Part shown: positions 1-4,533 of the stretch, piece after piece
How the letters are laid out: each line of letters opens with the position of its first letter
Numbering within the stretch: position 1 is the first letter of the stretch
From: Treponema sp. UBA4326
GTDB taxonomy: Bacteria; Spirochaetota; Spirochaetia; Treponematales; Treponemataceae
Reading direction: 5' to 3'
DNA: 6,822 bases
NCBI GenBank assembly: GCA_002393835.1
Contig: DGTW01000223.1
Span: 1-6,822, forward strand
Translations under genes and position numbers: made by a program
The notes under the pieces: model-generated
Seen by the model: the letters and a program-made list of their open reading frames with translations, nothing else
Told to the model about the DNA's origin: nothing
Database searches by the model: none

Positions 1-149
1 TTTTTTAATAGGAAATTTAAACCAAGGATTAAATTTCATAGTGAATTTGAAAATTTTGCTCTTTGTACTTTTCCGTTGCGGTTTATTTGAAAAATGTAGA
101 ATAAGTTACATGAAAACAGCTGGCTTTACTATGTCTGTGTATGCGGACT
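1..149. other. Left-edge AT-rich non-coding stretch
   Basis: I see no gene here. An in-frame extension of the VanZ reading frame back to an ATG at 41 is possible. The encoded residues have no family resemblance, and the VanZ promoter lies inside that extension, so I treat the stretch as intergenic or as leader of whatever lies to the left. Confidence 0.55.
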
Positions 150-178
150 CTGACAATTTAGCGGTATTTTACTATAAT
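150..178 (+). promoter_or_regulatory. Sigma-70-type promoter of the VanZ-family gene
   Basis: CTGACA at 150-155 (5 of 6 to TTGACA) and a perfect TATAAT at 173-178 are separated by exactly 17 bases. Transcription would start near 185 and leave a leader of about 12 bases containing a weak TTGGA Shine-Dalgarno sequence (186-190) before the ATG at 197. This promoter is the main reason for preferring the 197 start. It is a prediction from sequence only. Confidence 0.7.
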
Positions 179-196
179 AAAAAAATTGGAAATTTT

Positions 197-571
197 ATGT
201 TAAAAAAAATATTGAAGTGGCTGCCTGCGATTTTTGTGGCGGCTTGTAATTTTTACCTTTCTTCCCAGGAACATCTTGAGCACATGCCAGGTTTCTGGAA
301 TGCGGATAAAGTCGTGCATTTCTTTTGTTTTTCGGGATTCTCTTTTTGGGTTTCCTTTGCCTGCGGCATCAAGTCTTACAAAAAGACCTGGCTACCGACT
401 CTGATTATCGGGCTGTGGGCGATTACGGACGAAATTCACCAGAGTTTTACGCCCGGGCGCGAGTCCTCTGCCCTTGACTGGCTTGCCGACACGACCGGAG
501 CATTTCTCGGAGCTGTGATTTTTGTTTTCTTTACGACGAAAATTCTTCCAAAATTCTTGAAAAAAGAATAG
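197..571 (+). CDS. VanZ-family small integral membrane protein
   Basis: This is a 124-residue membrane protein of the VanZ-like family. Visible hallmarks are an N-terminal hydrophobic helix (about 5-22) followed by SSQ (22-24), the DKVVHF motif (37-42) leading into a second hydrophobic span (about 42-58), a third span (about 66-78), the signature stretch DEIHQSFTPGRESS (78-91) with DWLAD (94-98), and a last hydrophobic segment (about 99-116). VanZ itself gives low-level teicoplanin resistance in enterococci, but most chromosomal homologues, including spirochaete ones, have no assigned role, so resistance should not be assumed. The frame is open back to an ATG at 41. I chose ATG 197 because a consensus promoter lies at 150-178, the family homology starts there, and the length suits a compact VanZ protein. 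The gene stands alone and converges on hisF. Confidence 0.85.
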   Translation: MLKKILKWLPAIFVAACNFYLSSQEHLEHMPGFWNADKVVHFFCFSGFSFWVSFACGIKSYKKTWLPTLIIGLWAITDEIHQSFTPGRESSALDWLADTTGAFLGAVIFVFFTTKILPKFLKKE

Positions 572-692
572 GGGGGCTGCCAGTCTGCCCTTCGACTCCG
601 CTCAGGAACAGACTGGCCGGGTGTTACGCAGCTCGGTAACCCTCGGCGTCCTCACTTCGTTGCGGTCGCTGGCTTCGCCACTGCTCCATACC
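572..692. repeat. Hairpin-rich spacer between two convergent genes
   Basis: The 121 bases between the VanZ stop and the hisF stop are GC-richer than the start of the window and full of small inverted repeats. A perfect 9-base stem, GCCAGTCTG (579-587) with CAGACTGGC (609-617), encloses a loop containing TTCGACTCCGCTCAGG. A second stem is GTTAC (623-627) with GTAAC (636-640). The minus strand of 641-690 carries a run of AGCGA/AACGAAGTGAGG-like words that resemble the elements at 2239-2332 and 4466-4502. No T-run follows either stem, so a classical intrinsic terminator is not supported. A dispersed intergenic repeat is the better reading, although the stems could still help end both transcripts. 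Confidence 0.55.
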
Positions 693-1457
693 CTACAGCC
701 TTACGGGAACTCCCATGCCTGCCAAATCCTTTTTGATTCCGTCTACGGTGTAGCCCATTGAGTGAACCATGCTGGCGATAAGGGCCGCATCGGCTTTTCC
801 TTTTGTGAGGACATCTGCAAGGTGTTCTGGTTTTCCGCCGCCACCGGATGCGATGACTGGAACGCTGACATTTTCGGCTATCATGCTGGTGACATTAAGC
901 TCGTAACCCTGACGCACTCCGTCTGCATCGATTGAGTTGAGCACTATTTCGCCGGCTCCAAGAGAGACGGCTTTTTTTGCCCATTCAAGGGCATCCAAAT
1001 CTGTTTTGACCCGGCCGCCGTTAATGTAAACCCGATAGCCTGAAGGCATTTGGGCATCTTTTGCGGCGTCCATTCCAAGGACTATGCACTGATTTCCGAA
1101 AACCCTGGCGCCTTCTCTGATAAGGTCAGGATTTTTGACCGCCTGTGAGTTGAGGCTGATTTTTTCGGCACCGGCCAGAATCGTTGAGCGGATGTCTTCG
1201 ATTGAGCCGATTCCGCCGCCAACACAGAAAGGAATGAAAACCTGCTCTGCGACCCGGGAAATCAGGTCAAGGATTGGCCCTCGTCCCCTGGCACTGGCCA
1301 TGATGTCATAGAAAACAAGCTCATCAACGCCCTGCTGGTAATATTTTTTTGCCATCTCCACCGGGTCTCCGATGTCGATGTTATTCTGAAACTTAACGCC
1401 TTTTGTAGTTCGTCCATCCTTTACATCCAGACAAACGATGATTCTCTTCTTTAACAT
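693..1457 (-). CDS. hisF: Imidazole glycerol phosphate synthase, cyclase subunit HisF
   Basis: HisF is the (beta/alpha)8-barrel subunit that takes ammonia from HisH and converts PRFAR into imidazole glycerol phosphate plus AICAR. This is a cytoplasmic step that links histidine and purine synthesis. The 254 residues match the usual family length. Both catalytic aspartates are present at the canonical numbers: D11 in VCLDVKDG (8-15) and D130 in LGMDAAKD (127-134). Phosphate-binding loops are visible at CVGGGIGS (78-85), LNSQAV (102-107), DADG (177-180) and ASGGGG (203-208). One oddity is the DITAS motif, which reads DIMAS here (51-55), with Met in place of the usual Thr53. The start at 1457 gives the canonical [11 protein letters not shown] amino end. 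Only a weak purine-rich site (GTGAGAA) precedes it. The gene follows hisH by 104 bases on the same strand and probably shares its promoter. Confidence 0.96.
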   Translation of the reverse strand: MLKKRIIVCLDVKDGRTTKGVKFQNNIDIGDPVEMAKKYYQQGVDELVFYDIMASARGRGPILDLISRVAEQVFIPFCVGGGIGSIEDIRSTILAGAEKISLNSQAVKNPDLIREGARVFGNQCIVLGMDAAKDAQMPSGYRVYINGGRVKTDLDALEWAKKAVSLGAGEIVLNSIDADGVRQGYELNVTSMIAENVSVPVIASGGGGKPEHLADVLTKGKADAALIASMVHSMGYTVDGIKKDLAGMGVPVRL

Positions 1458-1470
1458 AGGATTCTCACTT

Positions 1471-1565
1471 TAAATTCCTCACAGAGCTTAGGAGTTCACA
1501 GAGAGTGTTTTTTAGGATGGGATAACCTTCTGCTTAAATCCTCTGTGTTCTCTGTGAGAAATTTA
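1471..1565. repeat. Long imperfect hairpin between hisH and hisF
   Basis: TAAATT-c-CTCACAGAG (1471-1486) pairs with CTCTGTGAG-a-AATTTA (1550-1565), giving 15 of 16 paired positions with a single C-A mismatch. Inside it, CACAGAG (1497-1503) pairs with CTCTGTG (1541-1547), leaving a loop of 37 bases. The right arm includes the hisH stop codon (1563-1565). Because hisH and hisF lie on the same strand, the structure would form within their shared mRNA. No T-run follows the 3' side on the minus strand, so it is not an obvious terminator. It may be a dispersed repeat, a processing site or a translation modulator. Confidence 0.7.
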
Positions 1566-2186
1566 TTTTATATAGTTTTCCAAGATTTTTAGTCCAGCCC
1601 GGCCGCTCTTTTCCGGGTGGAACTGGAAGGCTGTAATACTGCCCTGACTTACACAGGCCGGAACTTTACAGCCGTAATCGGCCCAGGCTTTTACGATTGA
1701 CTGGTCGTCTGGCTGAATCAAGTATGAATGCACGAAGTAGAAATCTGATTTTGAGTCAAGGCCATCAAAAAGCGGACTAGAGCCGTTTGCGTATTCTAGG
1801 TTGTTCCAGCCCATGTGGGGAACTTTGAGTTCTGGCGAAATCCCGGAGTCTTTCCAAACGCTTTCAAAATGGCGGATTGTGCCTTTTAAAAGCCCCAGAC
1901 AATCGACATCGCCTTCTTCTGAATGCTCGAAAATAATCTGAGAGCCGAGACAGACACCAAGCAGAGGTTTTTCTGCCTGAGCCCAGTCCTTCAAAAACGA
2001 GTCGAAGCCAGTGAGCTTCAGCTGCTCCATGGCATATTTTGCCTCGCCAACGCCCGGAAAAATCAGGCGGTCACACTTTTCTAAATCGGCCGGATTTTTT
2101 GAAAGGACATACTCAGCCTTCAAAAAGCCCAGGGCCCGCTCAACGCTTTTGATATTGCCAGCGTTGTAATCAACGATTCCTACCAT
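1563..2186 (-). CDS. hisH: Imidazole glycerol phosphate synthase, glutaminase subunit HisH
   Basis: HisH is a class I (triad) glutamine amidotransferase that hydrolyses glutamine and passes ammonia through the HisF barrel. The 207 residues fit the family. Catalytic Cys79 lies in GVCLGSQ (77-83), and His190 and Glu192 lie in FQFHPEKS (187-194). The oxyanion-strand motif PGVG is at 44-47, and the conserved VPHMGWNNLE segment at 122-131. The position usually held by Met in GxCLGMQ is Ser82. The frame stays open upstream to 2348, but those residues show no family similarity. The MVGIVDYNAGN amino end at 2186 is the canonical start. No Shine-Dalgarno sequence precedes it. A good promoter predicts transcription starting about one base before the ATG, so the message may be leaderless. 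It is the first gene of a hisH-hisF pair. No other his genes are in the window. Confidence 0.95.
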   Translation of the reverse strand: MVGIVDYNAGNIKSVERALGFLKAEYVLSKNPADLEKCDRLIFPGVGEAKYAMEQLKLTGFDSFLKDWAQAEKPLLGVCLGSQIIFEHSEEGDVDCLGLLKGTIRHFESVWKDSGISPELKVPHMGWNNLEYANGSSPLFDGLDSKSDFYFVHSYLIQPDDQSIVKAWADYGCKVPACVSQGSITAFQFHPEKSGRAGLKILENYIK

Positions 2187-2193
2187 GAAAAAA

Positions 2194-2222
2194 AATGTAA
2201 CATAAAGGCGAGAAATTCTCAA
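2194..2222 (-). promoter_or_regulatory. Predicted hisHF promoter, leaderless configuration
   Basis: On the minus strand TTGAGA (2222-2217, 5 of 6 to TTGACA) and TACATT (2199-2194, 4 of 6 to TATAAT) are separated by 17 bases. The expected start point is near 2187, next to the hisH ATG at 2186. The absence of a Shine-Dalgarno sequence between them agrees with a leaderless transcript. The promoter lies between hisH and the hairpin element at 2239-2332. Confidence 0.5.
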
Positions 2223-2238
2223 TTGTCGTAAAATAATG

Positions 2239-2332
2239 CTGCGCCCACCGTGGAAGCCCGAAGTTGCGGAACGCAGTGGAGCAATGAGCGTTAGCGAAGG
2301 CTGGAAGGGTGGTAGTAAGTTGACTGCGCCCA
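2239..2332. repeat. Hairpin element bracketed by 9-base direct repeats
   Basis: Identical CTGCGCCCA copies at 2239-2247 and 2324-2332 bracket a foldable core. Stems are CCCACC (2244-2249) with GGGTGG (2307-2312), AGCC (2255-2258) with GGCT (2299-2302), and AACGC (2270-2274) with GCGTT (2288-2292), with a 13-base loop. The outer stem overlaps the left direct repeat by four bases, so a simple target-site duplication is only one reading. The core word CGCAGTGGAGCAATGAGC resembles the minus strand of the palindrome at 4466-4502. It lies between the divergent hisH and small membrane gene and carries no believable coding sequence. Confidence 0.6.
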
Positions 2333-2340
2333 AATTTTTA

Positions 2341-2382
2341 CTTTCCATTTTCTGTTTTCATCTTTCCACTTTCATCTTTCCG
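2341..2382 (+). repeat. Degenerate 7-base tandem repeat (six units)
   Basis: The stretch divides cleanly into six 7-mers: CTTTCCA, TTTTCTG, TTTTCAT, CTTTCCA, CTTTCAT, CTTTCCG. All fit YTTTCNN. CTTTCC recurs at 2341, 2362 and 2376, spaced 21 and 14 bases apart. The array ends 24 bases before the ATG of the downstream small membrane gene, where its -35 region would lie. A change in unit number would therefore change promoter or leader spacing. Confidence 0.6.
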
Positions 2383-2393
2383 TTTTTTCTGCC

Positions 2394-2399
2394 GATAAT
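2394..2399 (+). promoter_or_regulatory. Possible -10 element of the small membrane gene
   Basis: GATAAT at 2394-2399 matches TATAAT at 5 of 6 positions. It would place the transcription start near 2406, one base before the ATG at 2407, again without a Shine-Dalgarno sequence. No convincing -35 is seen. That region is occupied by the 7-base repeats. Tentative. Confidence 0.3.
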
Positions 2400-2406
2400 C
2401 TTCTAT

Positions 2407-2640
2407 ATGATGAATACACATGACTTTCTTCCGGTGATTAAGATTGTTCTCTCTGACAAGCGGGTGATAATTACGGCCATAATTGTATTTTTGTTCATGG
2501 ACTTGTGTGCCTATGTTGTCCGCTACCGAAAAAAGCCTAAAACACCAAAAGCTAAGAAAACAATCGCTGCCCCAGCTCCCGCACCTGCTGAAAATGCTGA
2601 CGAAGGCGGTGGAGATGATGGCGCTGGCGGCGGGGAATAA
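2407..2640 (+). CDS. Small single-span membrane protein, function unknown
   Basis: I do not recognise this 77-residue protein. After a short N-terminal segment (MMNTHDFLPVIKIVLSDKR, 1-19) comes one hydrophobic helix (about 20-36, VIITAIIVFLFMDLCAY). A strongly basic stretch follows (about 39-52, YRKKPKTPKAKK), then an Ala-Pro run and a low-complexity Asp/Glu/Gly tail (about 61-77). The positive cluster after the helix suggests the C-terminus stays in the cytoplasm with the amino end outside, by the positive-inside rule. ATG 2410 is an equally good start. The frame is open back to 2236, but that part runs through the hairpin element and 7-base repeats and is unlikely to be translated. No Shine-Dalgarno sequence is seen. 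The last 89 bases overlap the 3' end of the convergent recQ-like gene. Confidence 0.55.
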   Translation: MMNTHDFLPVIKIVLSDKRVIITAIIVFLFMDLCAYVVRYRKKPKTPKAKKTIAAPAPAPAENADEGGGDDGAGGGE

Positions 2641-4225
2641 AATAGAGCAGGTTTTTACCGACTTTAGTCTTTGTGATGTCCAGCCTGTCCTTCCAGAATG
2701 TGCCGCACACCCGTATTTTTCGCTCTGAAAACAATTGGGCAAAAATTTCTGCGGTGTCTTTTGCTTCCCAGACATTTATTCCGAAAACAGGGAGTTTTTG
2801 CTTGTTGAAAAGACGAGTCAGCTCGTGCGTGGCTTCCTGTCTTGTGTAAAGGCGACGATTTTTCTTTATGAAATTGAAGGCCATTTCGGCATCCCAAGCC
2901 TTATAAGAAATCGAACTTCCTTTTGCCTTTGCGTCACAGATGTCGCAGCCTGAGCATACGGCTTCTTCTCCGTCCAGATAATCCAGAATATTCTGTCGTC
3001 TGCAAGTTTTGCTCATGGCAAAGTCACCCAGAGCGCGTTCCCTGCTTCCTTCTTTTGCCTGCCTCCAGCGAATATAATCTGCGTGGTTCCAAATTAAAAG
3101 TGAATTGACATTTGCCCCGTTTCTTCCCGCTCTCCCGGCCTCTTGAACGAAATTTTCCAGGTGCTCAGGGGCGTCCAAATGCACGACACTGGCTATGTCG
3201 GACTTATCGACCCCCATTCCGTAGGCACAGGTGGCCGCCAGAATTCCATCTGTTGAATTGAAAAACCACTCTTCCACGGCATTTTTTTCTTCCCGTGTAA
3301 GGCCTGCGTGATAAAAACGAGTTTTTTCGGCACCGAAATAGGCCGCACACAAATGAGCCATTTCCTCTGTCCGGCGGCGACTTCCGCAAAAGATAATTAA
3401 GGGCTTTTTCATGCTAAGAGCGGCTTCAAGTGCAGCTTTTTTCTTTGCGTAGGCATAGCGGACTTCATAGTGGATGTTTGAACGGTCGCTGGCTCCACGG
3501 ACAAGATGGTAATTTCCTTCAAAAAGAATTTCCGAGATTCTGTCAAGCACGCTCTTGCTGGCGGTGGCGGTAAAGGCCGTAATCAATTTTACACCAAGGC
3601 TTTTTATAATTCGACCAAGTTCCAGATAGGAAGGGCGGAAACTGTCTCCCCATTCTGAAACACAGTGGGCTTCGTCAATGGCGATGTGGGAAATTTTTAC
3701 CTTGGCCAGTCGCTCCAGAAGGTTTTCATTGCTCAAAACTTCCGGGTTAGCGATAATCACTCGGGCGGGGTTTTCTTCGTCTTGGAGTGCGGCGAAATTT
3801 TCTTCACGCTCTTCCTTGCTTTGTCCGCCTCGAAAGACAAGGCAGCGGATGCCTGCCTGCTCCATGCGTCGCTTCTGGTCACTCATAAGGGCAAGAAGGG
3901 GGTAAATTACTAGTGTCGCACCCTTTAAAATCAGGGCAGGCACCAAAAAGCACATGGATTTCCCGGCTCCAGTGGGCAAAAGCACAATCTGCCGTCCCCG
4001 GTAATAGTCGTCATCGTCTGTGTGTGAAGAAAAAGCCTCGTCTTCGTTTAGGGCGGCTTCTCCGTCAAGAATATTGGCGATTACGATTCTCTGCCAAGGA
4101 AACAAAAAAGGCACATGAAAGCCTTGGCGAGCCGCCCGCACGGCTTCGTCCACACCAAAAATCTCGTCCTTGCTTCCTTCCGCCACGCCAATTCCATCAA
4201 AGGAAATTTTCTCACTTTCGGCCAT
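2552..4225 (-). CDS. recQ: RecQ-family ATP-dependent DNA helicase, HRDC-less
   Basis: This is a superfamily 2 DEAH helicase predicted to unwind DNA 3' to 5' in recombination and repair. In the 557-residue product, a Q-motif-like FLFPWQR lies at 40-46, Walker A PTGAGKS at 84-90, the DEAH box with RecQ-type IDEAHCVSEWGDSFRPSY at 183-200, FTATA at 218-222, AYGMGVDKSDI at 334-344 and the arginine-finger motif QEAGRAGRNG at 361-370. A zinc-binding set follows: Cys408, 424, 427 and 430. About 125 residues after it may be a divergent RQC winged helix. No HRDC domain is present. An acidic insertion (about 55-76, with DDDD at 70-73) sits between the Q motif and Walker A. I chose ATG 4225 because AGGAG (4236-4232) is six bases upstream. 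ATG 4240 lies upstream of that site. The 3' end overlaps the convergent small membrane gene. The symbol denotes the family, since orthology to E. coli recQ is uncertain. Confidence 0.87.
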   Translation of the reverse strand: MAESEKISFDGIGVAEGSKDEIFGVDEAVRAARQGFHVPFLFPWQRIVIANILDGEAALNEDEAFSSHTDDDDYYRGRQIVLLPTGAGKSMCFLVPALILKGATLVIYPLLALMSDQKRRMEQAGIRCLVFRGGQSKEEREENFAALQDEENPARVIIANPEVLSNENLLERLAKVKISHIAIDEAHCVSEWGDSFRPSYLELGRIIKSLGVKLITAFTATASKSVLDRISEILFEGNYHLVRGASDRSNIHYEVRYAYAKKKAALEAALSMKKPLIIFCGSRRRTEEMAHLCAAYFGAEKTRFYHAGLTREEKNAVEEWFFNSTDGILAATCAYGMGVDKSDIASVVHLDAPEHLENFVQEAGRAGRNGANVNSLLIWNHADYIRWRQAKEGSRERALGDFAMSKTCRRQNILDYLDGEEAVCSGCDICDAKAKGSSISYKAWDAEMAFNFIKKNRRLYTRQEATHELTRLFNKQKLPVFGINVWEAKDTAEIFAQLFSERKIRVCGTFWKDRLDITKTKVGKNLLYFIPRRQRHHLHRLRQHFQQVRELGQRLFS

Positions 4226-4231
4226 AAAATT

Positions 4232-4250
4232 CTCCTGCATATATATAGCA
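4232..4250 (-). promoter_or_regulatory. recQ ribosome binding site and possible extended -10
   Basis: AGGAG (4236-4232) sits six bases before ATG 4225 and decides the start. Just upstream, TGCTATATA (4250-4242) resembles an extended -10 (TGnTATAAT), with a weak TTGCCG (4272-4267) at a 19-base distance. If used, transcription would start around 4235 and cut into the ribosome binding site. The promoter part is therefore doubtful, while the ribosome binding site is solid. Confidence 0.5.
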
Positions 4251-4282
4251 AAAGAATTTCGATTTTCGGCAACAAGTTGAGA

Positions 4283-4445
4283 AAAAAATGAAAAAAAATG
4301 CTCATGAGGTGAGTGGAAATGCTGTCAGGAAAAGCCAAAAAAAACGGTCGGAATCGGGGTTCTGACAAAAAAAAAGAAAAAATATGCTCATGAGGTGAGT
4401 GAAAACACTGTCAGGAAAAGCAAAAAAACGGCTGGAGTCGGGGTT
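4283..4445. repeat. Diverged tandem duplication, about 86-base period
   Basis: Two copies of a unit lie head to tail. ATGCTCATGAGGTGAGTG is identical at 4298-4315 and 4384-4401. It is followed in both copies by CTGTCAGGAAAAGC, a run of 7-8 A, CGG, and TCGGGGTT (4354-4361 and 4438-4445). Each unit begins with an A-rich tract. The copies differ at a handful of positions plus a two-base length change. The second copy continues into the right-hand part of the palindrome at 4422-4533. The first copy has only the left arm. No gene lies in 4226-4532. Confidence 0.8.
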
Positions 4446-4533
4446 GCGCTTAGCACTATTGTGCGTCAAACTCGCCTGAGCTCTGCTCACTGCGATGTTT
4501 GATGACGCGTTCCCGACGGAAAGCCGTTTTTTT
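4422..4533. terminator. 112-base cloverleaf-like palindrome, likely bidirectional terminator
   Basis: A perfect 12-base outer stem joins AAAAAAACGGCT (4422-4433) to AGCCGTTTTTTT (4522-4533). A second stem is GTCGGG (4437-4442) with CCCGAC (4512-4517), and a third is GCG (4446-4448) with CGC (4506-4508). Inside are two hairpins: GCAC-TATT-GTGC (4453-4464), and a 15-pair stem starting TCAAAC (4466-4471) and ending GTTTGA (4497-4502) with a TCT loop. Each strand ends in AGCCG followed by at least seven T, as an intrinsic terminator does. The right arm overlaps the stop codon of the OmpA-domain gene, whose transcript it probably ends. Its size and branching are unusual for a simple terminator and suggest a small palindromic repeat that doubles as one. 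Confidence 0.65.

Noticed and set aside
41..196. Amino-terminal extension of the VanZ-family protein from an ATG at 41
   Set aside because: A CTGACA-17-TATAAT promoter lies at 150-178 inside the extension, the added 52 residues have no VanZ character, and the canonical first helix begins at the ATG at 197.
579..617. Intrinsic terminator after the VanZ-family gene
   Set aside because: The 9-base stem is real, but no T-run follows on either strand and the loop is 21 bases. I list it as a repeat instead.
1478..1558. CACAGAG/CTCTGTG words as a possible CRISPR or tandem array
   Set aside because: There are only two copies in each orientation, with unequal spacing and no spacers. They are arms of one hairpin.
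693..2186. HisH/HisF as the paralogous pair used in surface-sugar amidation
   Set aside because: HisF keeps D11, D130 and family-typical length, the motifs match biosynthetic HisF, and no sugar or LPS genes are nearby.
2187..2348. HisH starting at 2348 with 54 extra residues
   Set aside because: The extra part is read through the hairpin element and has no glutamine amidotransferase similarity. MVGIVDYNAGN at 2186 is the standard amino end.
2236..2406. Longer form of the small membrane protein starting at 2236
   Set aside because: It would translate the hairpin element and the 7-base repeats. The apparent second hydrophobic segment comes only from the T/C-rich repeat.
3665..4227. Plus-strand open frames across recQ
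   Set aside because: They are antisense shadows of a conserved helicase. They lack ribosome binding sites and any recognisable domain.
4302..4490. Short minus-strand reading frames with repeated FPDS-THLMSIFF-like peptides between recQ and the OmpA-domain gene
   Set aside because: The peptide repetition is caused by the DNA tandem duplication. There is no ribosome binding site and the composition is low-complexity.
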